From contig JAHQRK010000001.1 in the NCBI GenBank assembly GCA_019828595.1, positions 3,720,001-3,784,000 on the forward strand: a stretch of DNA of 64,000 nucleotides, in the 5' to 3' direction. This DNA is from Aphanomyces cochlioides. Taxonomy: Eukaryota; Oomycota; Saprolegniomycetes; Saprolegniales; Verrucalvaceae. The notes beneath the pieces are model-generated. The model saw nothing but the letters and a program-made list of their open reading frames with translations. It searched no databases and was not told the origin of the DNA. This document shows, one piece after another, positions 1-10,379 of the stretch; the stretch's first letter is position 1; every line of letters begins with the position of its first letter. The position numbers and the translations under genes were made by a program.

Positions 1-141
1 GTCGAATCAGTTTGCAACAAGACATTTGATTCCTTTGTGACTCCGTACATCGTTCGACTGCTGCTGGCTGAAGAGGGCGCCGGCGGTGGATTCTTGAAGT
101 GTGATGACTTGACTGCTGTTTTTACGTCCATAACAGATTGA
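1..141 (+). CDS. 3' end of an unidentified gene (partial, starts outside window)
   Basis: An open frame enters the window at base 1 in phase 0 and runs 46 codons to TGA at 139-141. The visible C-terminus contains the stretch TFDSFVTPYIVRLLLAEE and ends in FTSITD. It looks like genuine coding sequence (balanced composition, amphipathic helix-like segment), but I do not recognise the family. It could also be a last exon only. The remainder lies left of the window. Confidence 0.45.
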   Translation, partial: VESVCNKTFDSFVTPYIVRLLLAEEGAGGGFLKCDDLTAVFTSITD

Positions 142-683
142 CTGCGCATGGGTGTTCTGTATGTCGACTGTGATGCTGGGACAGAATGGCTGAGTTCTGA
201 CGAGGCTTTCGATTGGGCATTTGTGCTGTTCGATGGAGCTGTCGTAAAGCGCCGTGGGGGAAGAGAGAGATTTATGTTGCTTTTTGGCTTGAATTTTGGC
301 TTTGCATTTGCTTGTTCGTGAGGATCCATTTTGGTAGGACCGCTCAAAGATCGCCGCTCACGCCGTCGATCACTCGTCCAATTTGAAAAGCGCGGTTAAA
401 TTCCGGTTAATTATCCGTAATTCGAACAAGGGTTTTTGGGTCGTCTAGTTGGGGGTGCAGGGGCTACACTTGAGTGAGAGTCTTGCATGAATCGATTGTT
501 TCGTTAAGGAAACTGAAGGGAATGCTCTAGCGATAAATACCCATAGACTGGAAGCTTTCTCATTGAATGCAGGCACTTACGCAGTTTGGTTCGTGGAATT
601 GGCCAACATTTATCAAATAAATGGTAGCCCAAAACGACGTTTACCATGGACAGGGCAATTGTCATCTCGACTCAAAGCACAGC
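142..683. other. intergenic region between two converging 3' ends
   Basis: No convincing coding frame is seen on either strand. The flanking + strand partial gene and the minus-strand MSS51-like gene both end here, so it should hold two 3' untranslated regions and polyadenylation sites. No RNA gene or repeat was recognised. Confidence 0.5.
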
Positions 684-1466
684 TTATTTTTTAGCTCCAA
701 AGCAGAGCCATTGACTATTCTCATGTAACACGCGATCGGCAATAGTGTGCTGGCTCGCACGAGGTGTCAAGGATGCAAACGGATTGGGTTCATGGCGCCA
801 ATGCCAAATTAACGGCATCTCTACGTCGGCTATGGCGTCTTCGTCGTCAGTGGCTTCAAACTCGTTGTAAGATGTGACAACAATTGGAGCCAAGGGCTCT
901 TCGCGCATCATGCGCTGGAATGTCGGCAACCACTCGTCGTAACCCCAGACACCAGCGTTGAAACAAATGATAGCAGTTGGAGATAAATATGTTGGGCTGA
1001 CCAAGTACTCTTCCCAAATCTCTGTCGCGTATATCAGACGCAAGCTCTTGTCAGGAGATAGCTCGATGCGTTCGTCTTTTCCATGAAGCTTTCTTGCAAC
1101 GTTTGGGCCAATCATTACAAGCACGAGCTCAGCGTATCCATGGTCGGTGGCTTTACTACTGGCTTGAGATGCATGGAAGAGCGCAATCAGGTGCTCAAAA
1201 ACTTGCAACGTCTCGGCAACTTCATTTCCTTCGCGGAAGTCAGCACCGACAATATGAAGCACCAAGCGCATGGGCGAATCGACCTCGTTGGGTAATTTGT
1301 GCTTTCTCTTGAATGCATTGCTTTTGGCCACGAGAAGATTTAATCGCTGGAGCGCTTTCAGGGTTGTAAGCGATCGCGAGTGTTGATTCGTTAATTCATT
1401 CGACAAAGATGCAGCGAACGGCGTTTCTTCCCATGCATTCGGCGGGTTCAGCCACGGCGATGACAT
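684..1466 (-). CDS. MSS51 C-terminal-domain-like protein
   Basis: The protein resembles the C-terminal domain of the mitochondrial splicing suppressor 51 / ZMYND family. Visible hallmarks in order are a LHIVGA segment followed by an E-rich helix, a short hydrophobic strand LVLVMIGPNV, a CFNAGVWGYDEWLPT segment, then VVTSYNEFEATDDE and a late NPFAS element. The family's N-terminal MYND zinc finger is absent, so this is a C-terminal-domain-only protein or the last exon of a longer gene. The start chosen is the first ATG in the frame (cat at 1464-1466, giving 260 aa). The frame stays open 29 codons further upstream without an ATG; a pyrimidine-rich stretch ending in TTTTACTCAG on the minus strand (1526-1541 region) looks like a splice acceptor, so an upstream exon is possible. 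In yeast MSS51 acts in COX1 translation; the function here is inferred only. Confidence 0.7.
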   Translation of the reverse strand: MSSPWLNPPNAWEETPFAASLSNELTNQHSRSLTTLKALQRLNLLVAKSNAFKRKHKLPNEVDSPMRLVLHIVGADFREGNEVAETLQVFEHLIALFHASQASSKATDHGYAELVLVMIGPNVARKLHGKDERIELSPDKSLRLIYATEIWEEYLVSPTYLSPTAIICFNAGVWGYDEWLPTFQRMMREEPLAPIVVTSYNEFEATDDEDAIADVEMPLIWHWRHEPNPFASLTPRASQHTIADRVLHENSQWLCFGAKK

Positions 1467-1858
1467 GTCCGATGAGTCCACTGATGCCAAATCCAAAGAA
1501 TATTTGAATAACGATAATTTATTGGCTGAGTAAAATAAAAATTGACCAATCAAAGTAATTAATAAATTAGATTAAATAAATTGATACACAAGAAATAGTG
1601 ATACATTATGATGAGTAGGTGTATGCTGCTGACAAAGCAAGATCTCAAGTAGCACAAGCCAGCGTGGCAAGCATTGCTATTGTATTGCTCTCCGATATTC
1701 ATTATTCGGACAACGAATATTGATAGAGTGATGATATCGATATTGTGTTCTTGGATATTGTGAGAAATATCACCTCAAGGAATGATATTCATATTTGATA
1801 TTTTAGATGTTTATTTCGCTTTCAAAAATCTTTTCAAAATTCCGTCCTTTTTGACGCC
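1467..1858. promoter_or_regulatory. divergent intergenic region between MSS51-like gene and MIOS
   Basis: This AT-rich region separates two divergently transcribed genes and should hold both promoters. The 170 bp before the MIOS ATG contain five GATATT words on the + strand (1694, 1739, 1754, 1784, 1797) and one in the opposite sense (AATATC at 1766). No TATA box stands out. A possible 5' exon of the minus-strand gene cannot be excluded here. Confidence 0.45.
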
Positions 1859-4800
1859 ATGAACAGCAAGCCCCCCAAGGTCATCGTGGAATGGTGTCCG
1901 TATGACAGTGCACTCTTTGCTGTCGGCTCGGAGTCATTGAGCTTATACGAATGCCAGTACGAGCGAGACAATGCAACTACAGCCATTCCGAACTCATCGA
2001 TCAATCGTCCTTCAGCTGCACCAACGTCCCCGCGAAAGACGACACAGCGTCGGAACAAGGATGCCTTTCGCATTGTACACACCGACAACGATGCGTTTCA
2101 AGTTAGAAGTATGCAGTGGTGCCCATTGCCGAGGCAACTCATCGCAGCTGGCGTTGGTGCTGGCAAGGTCGTTGTGTCCGATTTCACACAAACAGTGATT
2201 GAGCTTTTGCCTCCGCGGTCGAACACAAGCACGATGATGTCGAGTAGTGCTAGTGCCAAAGGGTCCAGATCATCAATTCACGCCAATATTGGCTGCAATG
2301 CAGTTGCATGGAATCAACATAATCCTCATCAAATCGCTGCTGGATTCGAAAAAGTCCGCGCCGACTGCTGTGCTTTCGTGTGGGATTTGTCCACTCAATC
2401 GGCCATTACGTCGTTTGGATCCCATGATGCATTTGATTCAAAGGTTAGCAGTTATCGAAGTATGCTCCAGCGCAGTCAACTTTTTCTAACTCTTGCCTAG
2501 ATTTCTCTGTCCAGAGCCATGCAAAGCCCACAATTACGAACGAACTGGCCAACTCAGAGGCAGTCGTTGGTATGGCTTGGCTTCCCTCAGAACCTTCTTG
2601 TTTGGCAACAGGCACAGGTTTCAAATGGTTCGATATCGCCCGTGATGCAATATTTTACATCATGCTAGGCTCCGTATTTACGATGTGCGAACAAAGACGA
2701 CGCCAATGGACGTGAGTGCACACTCTAAAGGTTATTTGCTTTGTGTTATTGACACTAACTCGTCTTCTTAGGTGTCTTTGGCGTGGTGTTTGATCAGTAT
2801 CGTCCTCATATGCTTGCTACATTCAGTGATGATCCAAAAGAGCCCATCAAAGTATGGGATATTCGATCAATTCAAGCATCACGACAAAACGGCGGTCCAA
2901 TTGTCTCCATCTTCCCAAGTGGAAAATCCGTCTCGCAAATTGCATGGTCGCCAACACAAGCCGGCATTCTCGCGACAACAACCATTGATGAACGATCCAT
3001 CTGTCTTTGGGACGTCGAAAGTCAAATTCAATTGCAACCACTTCCTGCCTCCGATGGCGTCCTTCAGATCCGCAAACCCTTTAAACGCCGTTCGACCAAA
3101 GATCCCGTCATTGCTTTTTCATGGCAGTCTGCTGCTTCTACGACGGTCACTCCATCTGAAGCAGCAGTGGCCATCGCAAATCCCAATCGAATGCTCATTG
3201 CCACGGTTGCTGGCAAATTGGAGAATTTATCGATTCATGACACAATGCCTCTTGCGATTTCGTCACATGATACAATTGGCTTTGCATGTGGAAAGCTTCT
3301 ATTTTCTGGTGATGTCGAGGTATACTCTTTAAGCTGACAGTGACCAAGCTAACATTGACGTAGGTTCCTCAAGACAATATTGCTGCTGACATGATGCGTC
3401 GTGTCAAAGCAGGATACTCTATGAATGTCTTGACTTCATTGCAACTTTTTGTGAAAGATGAAGAAACTCGCGACCTACGATTTGTGTGGCAATGGGTTGA
3501 ACAAGTGGAATCTCTCCGCCGGCTGTCCATCGCTCAAATGGAAATTCAAAGTAGGGAAACACGAGGTAGTACTAAATGTGCGGAACTGAAGGTTTGATTC
3601 AAACTGTCTAGGTGTCTTAGCAGCCTCTTCATCAATGAATCGCGGAGTTTTGAGGGCATGGCCTGTGGATCCTCAAGCTTTGATTTCGGCTGGTGTCCAG
3701 CATCTTCTGGGTCTTTCCAAAGTTCCATCGCCCGTGGTGCCAAATGAAACATCTCTTCGTGACCCAGTGTTGGGGTGCCTTGTCTATGATAGCTTAGGAC
3801 GACGAACGTCGTTGCTTGCGTGCCAGTGGGATCCAGAGTGTGGCCAACCGATGAATTTAAATTTACCCCGTACTGGTTCTTCCAAGGGACCACTCAACCA
3901 GTCACAAACTGGGTCATGGCTTTCTCCACATGATGACGAGCAGTCGTATGAAGCTCCCCTTCTTAATGCTGCTGTACCCAACTTGCAGACACTCATTCAG
4001 CAATGTGAAACAACTCAAGACTATGATCGAGCGGCTGCACTTGCTGTGTTTCATGGGGATCTCCAAGCTGCCGTGACAGTTCTTCAGCGCGGCGCTGAAG
4101 GTCCAGCTGATGCCCCAACGCGGGACGTTCGACAACTCGTTGCAATGGCCGTCGCAGGATATTCGATTGGAAATAGTGGTCCGCTTTGGGGAACTATGTG
4201 CCAACAATTACTCAAGCGGCCTGAAATTCAGAGTCGCGCGACACCAAGATATCTCCATGCTGTGTGCTCATTCCTCTTCGCTGCGCGAGAACTGAGCGCT
4301 GCTTCGCATGCTCTTCCGATTCGAGCGCCACGAAATAGTAGTGCCCCACCCCTTCGTCGACCGTCTGCTGCTGGACCAAATGGTGGTCCAAATGAAGAGT
4401 CTCAACTCTTCGCCTCCATTTTGAACGACGAAACGCTACTCCTCTCTGACCGCACAGCATTTGCGTGCCGATTTTTACCACTTGATGGCCTCACGCGCTT
4501 TATCGACAGTTGTGTTGAAATGTGTATTCGTCAAGGCAACCTCCAAGGTCTGCTACTCGTGGGCTTGGAGCCCAGCATATTGCAAGAATACTTGGACAGA
4601 ACGGGAGACATTCAAACCGTAGCGCTTCTCGTGGCAAGAGTAACGAGCGACGAATCGTCAATTTTTTCAACCTGGATAGCAATGTATCGTGACCTGTTGA
4701 ACCAGTGGCAACTTTTTCATCAGCGTGCTCTTTTTGACGTTGGACGTGCTCAGCTGGAAGGACAATTGAATGGCTTTCGTGACATGGCTATTGCTCTCAA

Positions 4801-5528
4801 CCCGAACGCTCACGCTTCACGACTACCCGAGAAATCCCAATTAGGCAATCAATTTTCACCACAGCTATACGTGCGGTGCAATTTTTGCGGCTCATCACTT
4901 TCATTGTCAAGTCTTCTCCGAGTTGGCGCTGGCGACTGGCTTTTGAAGGCCAAACCTAAATTGAACAATTGCCCAAGCTGCAAGAAGCCCCTGCCACAAT
5001 GCGCACTATGTCTTCTTCCGTTTGGAACATTGAATCCATACTTGGAATTGGCAATGCGTAAGGGCGATCGAAAGCACTCTGCGATTGACAACGATCCGAC
5101 TTCAACAACCGCAGACAATTTATCAGAGCTGTCGAGCATTCCCTTTGTTGAATGGTTCACCTGGTGCCAAACTTGCAAACACGGTATGCTTATTTCGTCT
5201 CTCGTGGTAAATCTTAATGGACTAAAATGTAGGTGGTCATGCTCATCACATGGCAAATTGGTTCGCCACGCACGACGTCTGCCCAGTATCAGACTGCGAT
5301 TGCCCTTGCAAACGACTCGATACACATGGATCATCAAAGAAGCAAACCGACTCAAGTATGTTGCTCCACGCGGTTGAGAACTGAAAGACTATTGACTTCT
5401 GTCTAGTGGAGCAAGCAACACTACCCGATGGAACCCCTCTCCAGGCCCCCACGCACTTCAAGTCGCCCAACCTGTCAAGCTTAACCCCAACAATGTCAGG
5501 GCTCACCCTTGGGGGGCTCAGCTTTTAA
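1859..5528 (+). CDS. MIOS: MIOS homologue (WD40 GATOR2 subunit), 8 exons
   Basis: This is a homologue of MIOS/Mio/Sea4, a structural subunit of the GATOR2 (SEACAT) complex that relays amino-acid sufficiency to TORC1 at the lysosome or vacuole. My exon model is 1859-2450, 2501-2627, 2669-2730, 2772-3319, 3364-3565, 3612-5183, 5233-5355 and 5407-5528, about 1115 aa. All introns are GT-AG, 41-51 nt, and several carry CTAAC 8-15 nt before the acceptor. The N-terminal half holds WD40 blades (IKVWDIRS, ICLWDVES; opening VEWCPYDSALFAVG as in MIOS). The middle is alpha-solenoid (YDRAAALAVFHGDLQAAVTVL; DRTGDIQTVALL). The C-terminal zinc-binding region has CNFC near residue 933, CPSC-x6-CALC at 964-977 and WFTWCQTC-KHGGHAHHM, the strongly conserved MIOS ending. 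The fifth donor (3551 or 3566) and the first intron borders are the least certain. The final intron adds a 41-residue tail and avoids a premature TGA at 5382. Human MIOS is shorter, about 875 aa. Confidence 0.9.
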
Positions 5529-5941
5529 TTGTTGTAACAGATCAAGACACCGTTTGAAATATCGCTGTCATCTCGTATCTACCCACAAATACATTCCCGC
5601 GTGGTAAATTTTGAGCTCTATGTGATTTATGAGCTCAAAACGAGAGAACAGCATCATAGCCTCTCGTTTTCTTGCGGAGCTTCCGTCGCCATCGATTCCA
5701 CGCCATGCAATTCTATGCCACCTGCTGCGTAAACAGCCGAACCGTCCTGAAGATTTGCAATAAAAATGCAGTGAAAACCATATGATAAAATTCAGCCAAT
5801 CATTATTCTTTATTTTGATAATTGGTCTATTTTTAGCCAATCGAATCTTACGTCATCAAATCCACACTGTGACACCACTATCCGGATACGAGATTCCAGT
5901 GTGAGGTCAGTTCATTGAATCCATTCTTTAATTGGTAGCTG
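5529..5941. promoter_or_regulatory. intergenic region with CCAAT boxes upstream of the desaturase
   Basis: It holds the 3' end of MIOS and the promoter of the desaturase. CCAAT pentamers occur at 5796-5800 and 5837-5841, both as AGCCAATC, and inverted (ATTGG) at 5821-5825 and 5931-5935, the last only 7 bp before the ATG. Direct and inverted CCAAT boxes in this density are typical of eukaryotic RNA polymerase II promoters; binding by NF-Y is an inference. No gene is supported here. Confidence 0.5.
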
Positions 5942-7449
5942 ATGGCACCACAAAGTGAACTTCGTCAGCGTCAAGGCGCCGCGGGGGCGGGGGCCACTAA
6001 AGAAGACAAGAAGACATTTACGTGGCAAGAAGTCGCCAAGAACAACCATGCTGGTAGTGCGTGGATGATTGTGCGTAACACAGTCTACGATGTCACGGCG
6101 TGGGTTGATAAGCATCCTGGTGGACGCGAAATGGTGCTTCTCCACGCTGGTCGCGAATGCACGGATACGTTTGACTCGTACCATCCTTTCAGCGACAAAG
6201 CAGAACAAGTGTTGGCCAAATATGAAATCGGTACCTTGACCGGCCCTTCTGAATTTCCCGTGTACAAACCTGACTCTGGTTTCTACAAGGAATGCCGCAA
6301 GCGTGTGGGTGAATACTTTGAAAAGAACAAGCTCAACCCCCAAGATGGCTTTGCGGGCTTCTGGCGCATGATTGTCGTGGTCTTGGTCGCCGCTGTGGCT
6401 TACTACGGAATGCATTTCTCCAACATCTTTGCTGTTCAAGCGATTGCTGCTGTTGTGTTTGGCTTGTGCCAAGCCTTGCCGTTGTTGCATGTCATGCATG
6501 ACTCTTCGCACGCTGCCTTCACCAAGCAACCATTTATCCGTGAGTTCGTTGGTCGATTGTTTATGGACTGGTTTGCCGGTGCCAGCATGGTGTCGTGGTT
6601 GAACCAGCATGTTGTGGGACACCACATCTACACCAACGTGACTGGTGCTGACCCTGATCTTCCCGTGAACTTGGAAGGCGACATCCGCCGTCTTGTGACC
6701 CGCCAAGTGTTGCTACCCATGTATCGCTTCCAACACATTTACTTGCCTCCTTTGTATGGTCTCTTGGGATTGAAGTTCCGAATCCAAGATTTCACTGACA
6801 CCTTTGGCACCCTCACTAACGGACCCATCCGTGTGAACCCTCCAACCACCTCTCAATGGGTTCAGCTCATTCTCTCCAAGTCTTTCTGGGTCTTCTACCG
6901 CATCTACCTCCCACTTGCCGTCTTTCAAATGCCTGTCAAGACTTTCTTGTACGTCTTCTTGATTGCCGAACTCTTCACGGGATGGCACTTGGCCTTCAAC
7001 TTCCAAGTATGCATGAGAAAACTGGCAAATTATAACTCGATTCTCTACTTTAGGTGAGCCACGTGTCGACTGAATGCACCTACCCCAACGGTGACGAAGT
7101 GAAGACTAATCTTGACGACGAATGGGCTGTGTCCCAAGTCAAGTCGTCCCTTGACTACTCCCATGGCTCTTGGTTGACCACGTTTATGGCCGGTGCTTTG
7201 AACTATCAAGTTACCCATCACCTCTTTCCCACCGTTTCTCAGGTATTGCTCTCTTCTGTCCAAGCAATCTAAGTTGTTATTTTATAGTATCACTACCCTG
7301 CGATTGCTCCCATCATCATGCAAGTCTGCAAGGAATACAAGATCAACTACCCTATCTTGCCCACGTTTACCGCTGCGTTCTCTGCGCACATTAGCCATCT
7401 CAAAGAAATGGGTCGCCAAGGTGTGCCTGTCTCCGTCCACATGGGATAG
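5942..7449 (+). CDS. delta-5-type front-end fatty acid desaturase (cytochrome b5 fusion), 3 exons
   Basis: This membrane enzyme of the endoplasmic reticulum introduces a double bond between the carboxyl end and an existing double bond of C20 acyl chains, giving arachidonic and eicosapentaenoic acid. Exons are 5942-7006, 7054-7242 and 7288-7449, with introns of 47 and 45 nt; the product is 471 aa. The N-terminal cytochrome b5 domain shows the haem motif HPGG at 58-61. The three histidine boxes are HDSSH 186-190, HVVGHH 223-228 and QVTHH 407-411; Gln in place of the first His is diagnostic of front-end desaturases. Hydrophobic helices lie around 142-180 and 305-355. Length, opening MAPQ and the C-terminus ending HMG fit the Saprolegnia delta-5 enzyme as I remember it. 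Delta-6 specificity is the main alternative and is not settled by sequence reading alone. Confidence 0.93.
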
Positions 7450-7622
7450 ACGATACAGTCCTTTGTCACGACTTATTGCATCGTGTTTATGCTTTCTAAT
7501 ACAGTTGCATTTCTTTGCGGCTCAAGACTCCATCCTTGTCGGTATGCTTATTCACTTCAATGGAAAGGTCACATGATGTCCAACGCTACACGCGCATATA
7601 TTACTAGACCCCATCTGAAGGC

Positions 7623-8477
7623 TTAAACGCTTTGGTAAGCACTGCGGAGGGGCTTGGTTTCAACAGAATCACCACGGATGTGGTCGACATCGCGAGCAGT
7701 GTGGGCAAATTGGACGTACGCACCGATAAGGAACAACACAATCGTGGCAGCGAGGTAGCCCCACCAAGACGAAGGCACAGTGTTGATGAACGATTCGGTG
7801 GCCTTGACGTTCGTCAATTGTGCGACAGTGGGGTAGCCACCAGCGAAGTAGCCGACAGCGCCGACAAAGACGGTGGCACCGCCGAACGAAGTGGCAATGA
7901 CAAGGGCAGGCTTTTCCAAATAAATGGAAGCCAAACCACCCAAGAGAGAGCCAACAATGAGAATGCCGTAGTGGTAGTAGACATGGTTCACTCCACCAAC
8001 GTTCGTGAAGAACGAAGCATCAAGCAAGAAAGCGGCTGAGCCACCAGCGACGGCACCGACAGCGAAAATACCCACATCGTAGAAGTACACGACCAAGATG
8101 GCAGCAATCAAACCACCAATGAAGAAACCAACCAAGGCTGGGGTTTCGTTGGCGAAAGCTTGCAACAAGACATCATACGAGAAGACAGCTCCCAAGAAGA
8201 AAGCAGCAATGAACAAGACAGGGGTGATCAACTTGTAACCAGCAAAGGTCACACCCAAAGTGGCGAGGATGGACACAGCCCAGAAAATGTTTTTCAACCA
8301 ACGAGCAGTGTTGGAATCACCACCAGCCAAATCGTTGATGAGTTCATCTTGCGTCTTGTTAAGGACTTGGTCGACCTTGGACACAGGCGCAGTGGTAGTT
8401 GTGTCTTGGGCAGCCACAAAGGCGACGCATGCGACGGTGAAAAGCAAGAGCTTGGCAAGAGAGGAGGAAGTGGTCAT
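7623..8477 (-). CDS. TMEM198-like (DUF4203) multi-pass membrane protein with signal peptide
   Basis: The product is 284 aa from the ATG at 8475-8477. A more upstream in-frame ATG at 8559-8561 exists, but the inner one places a clean signal peptide at the N-terminus (hydrophobic LLLFTVACVAFVAA followed by QDTTTT), so I prefer it. A short lumenal or extracellular segment rich in Thr and Asp follows, then seven predicted helices near residues 63-82, 84-104, 113-131, 134-154, 169-187, 191-213 and 238-257, and a short charged tail. Glycine-rich helices and the ALVIATSFGGATVFVGAV segment are typical of the TMEM198/TM7SF3 domain family. Its biochemical role in oomycetes is not known. It converges on the desaturase gene, with about 170 bp between the two stops. 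Confidence 0.8.
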   Translation of the reverse strand: MTTSSSLAKLLLFTVACVAFVAAQDTTTTAPVSKVDQVLNKTQDELINDLAGGDSNTARWLKNIFWAVSILATLGVTFAGYKLITPVLFIAAFFLGAVFSYDVLLQAFANETPALVGFFIGGLIAAILVVYFYDVGIFAVGAVAGGSAAFLLDASFFTNVGGVNHVYYHYGILIVGSLLGGLASIYLEKPALVIATSFGGATVFVGAVGYFAGGYPTVAQLTNVKATESFINTVPSSWWGYLAATIVLFLIGAYVQFAHTARDVDHIRGDSVETKPLRSAYQSV

Positions 8478-9371
8478 GGCTCCAGAGGGAAACTTGGCAA
8501 CTGACGGATTCAAACTTCTTTGGTCAGCTACATCACAACCAACATTCTGACCTGAGTGCATACAAACTTCAAGTACTCACTCGTGGGAATGCACCGACTT
8601 CGACTTCGATGGGCACTTTTGACGAATGTGAATTCCACTAGATGAGTACACTGGTTTCTTATGAGACAGTCACGATTTACTACGTACCGTAGTATCAATT
8701 GGGCGAGATTTGGCCAAAGAGATGAAAGACTCCACTGTTATGCATTCTCTGCGTATAAATGCCTTTTCAATTGTTGTGAATTCTCGAGCAGTTTAGAAGC
8801 GACTCGCCGATTGATTTGAAAGGCTAGATGAACTCTACTATGACCACACTATGAACAGGACAACTTCAGATTGATTCTCATGACAAAATATTCTTCACAT
8901 CGAAAGATCATGGTTTATGCATAAAGAGTTCTGTTCCAGTCTCTTGGTGGATCCTCAGGACTGCGGGGTTCTTGCCTGTTCATGAACACGGATGCAGTGA
9001 CAGCCTGCACTTCGAGGCGATGAAAATGCATTGAGAACAAAATAGAATTCAACAGGTATTGCTTCAGAGTAAAGGACTCAATGGCACTGAATAAGGTAAT
9101 TTTGGTCATTGACACATTGACTTTTGTTTGGGGCCGTTCTTCACTCACTGGCTCAAAAGAACGGTAGCTCAAGTTGCAAAGACGTGGCAATGGCAAGGAG
9201 AGAAATGTTGAATCAAGTGGCCAAGCCATCCAGCAAGCAAGAGTTAAGCTGAACAACTCAACTTCCAATATTCTTCGGTGGAAGGGCCACAACTCGAAAC
9301 TCGAAGCAAGCGATTTAAGTACAGTACCGCAATAGCACACTCGATCATACAAAATTCCTCAGCCAGCGTCT
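8478..9371. other. intergenic region between TMEM198-like gene and the repeat arrays
   Basis: The right-hand part of the TMEM198-like promoter lies next to the gene. A + strand TATAAA is at 8754-8759, but nothing convincing is coded downstream of it. A minus-strand open frame (8915-9352) opens with TTG and shows no recognisable domain, so I do not call it. Around 9372 the sequence becomes homologous to the HSF array spacer, which marks the left border of the amplified DNA. Confidence 0.5.
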
Positions 9372-9457
9372 ATCGTATCCGGATGAACACACGAACGAAC
9401 GACCCAAGTCAGCCACAAACCACATCGATTTAATATTAAATAGAAACGAGGTGAAGT

Positions 9458-9610
9458 CTAGACAAACACATCGAAGGACAGCGTCGAGACGTCGAACGTG
9501 TCGGCCTTGAACCAGTCGAAGGAATCCTCGAAGGACGTGATGTCCCAGTCTTGGAGCTTGAGGTCGACGGGTTCATCCAAGGCGAGGATGTCGTCGATAG
9601 AGAAGGTGTC
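9458..9610 (-). pseudogene. 3' end of a broken HSF-type gene at the left border of the array
   Basis: The last 50 codons of the HSF-type gene found intact from 54441 onward are here, from DTFSIDDILALDEP to the stop at 9458-9460, with a few substitutions (for example FDVFV for FEVFV). Homology, including the 3' flank back to about 9372, ends abruptly near 9610. There it joins the 55-bp repeat that follows the CBM1 gene. The DNA-binding domain is missing, so it cannot make a functional factor. Confidence 0.85.
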
Positions 9611-9662
9611 ACTTGGAGAGACGACTTGGAAAACTTGATGGAACAAAATGCATGTCGTGTAT
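9608..9662. repeat. 55-bp direct repeat next to the CBM1 stop codon
   Basis: The same 55 bp (starting gtcacttggagag, ending catgtcgtgtat) stand 9 bp beyond the CBM1 stop and again about 335 bp upstream of the CBM1 start, in direct orientation. The next unit's copy is at 11848-11902. In this first unit it is the exact point where the HSF 3' remnant ends. Confidence 0.85.
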
Positions 9663-9671
9663 TTACAAAAC

Positions 9672-10379
9672 TTAGTTGTTGCGAGGCACGCACTGCGAGT
9701 AGTAGCTGTTCCACGCCTTGCACTTGTCTTCCTTGCGGCATTCGGTCTCGCCGTTGTATCCATGACCGCCGCATTGGGACCACGTGGGAAGGCCAGGTTG
9801 GCTCAAGTCTGGCTGGCACTGCGAGTAGTACTCGTTGATCTTGACACAAATGTTTCCAGTGGAGCACGACTTGTCTCCGCGGTAGTCGACGCCGCCACAT
9901 TGTTGCCATACATCGACTTGAACGTCCTTCTGTGGGTTTTGAGACGACCAGACACAACCCCAAGCACCCGTCTTGAGCTTTCTGCACGTGGCATCTTCAG
10001 GAGCCACACACTTGCCGGCCTCGACGTAGCTGCGAGCATTGCGCACACAGTCCCGCGACGCCCACGCTCCCTTCTTCGGACAGCTCCAACCCTTGTCGCC
10101 ACAAATTTCACCCGACACGCAGAACGTCGCATCGCCTTCCACACTCACGTTCGTGCATCCTTCCGAGTCTTCCGCGTCCTTGCATGGCGCAGGGGTCTTC
10201 TTCGGCTCGCACAAGGACAAATATTCGTTCTTCCTGTTGCATTCAAAGTTGGGATCTTCGCAACACACGCCATGGGGCCAGTTCTGACCATTGCATTGGC
10301 TCCAGTTGGTGCTGCATTGACCAGCTTGGGTGGACACGGCGGAGGCCACAATGGCACCGACAATGAGAGCGACTTGCAT
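9672..10379 (-). CDS. secreted cysteine-rich CBM1 protein, array copy 1 (one central module)
   Basis: An intronless 235-aa secreted protein. Residues 1-19 form a signal peptide (MQVALIVGAIVASAVSTQA). Residues 21-58 are a degenerate CBM1-like region (W26, W34, Y53, six Cys). Residues 68-151 are an 84-aa module with eight cysteines (75, 87, 93, 100, 111, 124, 132, 142) and the signature GAWGCVW. Two standard fungal-type cellulose-binding modules follow, 157-190 and 199-232, each with QCGG, spaced cysteines and the planar aromatics (W158, Y184, Y185; W200, Y226, Y227) used to stack on crystalline glucan. No catalytic domain is present, so it should bind cellulose in the oomycete or plant wall rather than cut it. 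Start: the ATG directly before the signal sequence; frames opening further upstream in some copies run through variable 5' flank. The central module is of unknown function. Confidence 0.9.
   Translation of the reverse strand: MQVALIVGAIVASAVSTQAGQCSTNWSQCNGQNWPHGVCCEDPNFECNRKNEYLSLCEPKKTPAPCKDAEDSEGCTNVSVEGDATFCVSGEICGDKGWSCPKKGAWASRDCVRNARSYVEAGKCVAPEDATCRKLKTGAWGCVWSSQNPQKDVQVDVWQQCGGVDYRGDKSCSTGNICVKINEYYSQCQPDLSQPGLPTWSQCGGHGYNGETECRKEDKCKAWNSYYSQCVPRNN

Noticed and set aside
2772..3332. Alternative 186-aa + strand frame in MIOS exon 4
   Set aside because: The other frame carries the WD40 blades and is continuous with the conserved MIOS structure.
5568..5840. 90-codon minus-strand frame between MIOS and the desaturase
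   Set aside because: Lies across the AT-rich CCAAT promoter region, with no domain; judged a chance frame.
8915..9352. 145-codon minus-strand open frame before the array
   Set aside because: It opens with TTG, has no recognisable domain or splice context, and composition is not convincingly coding.
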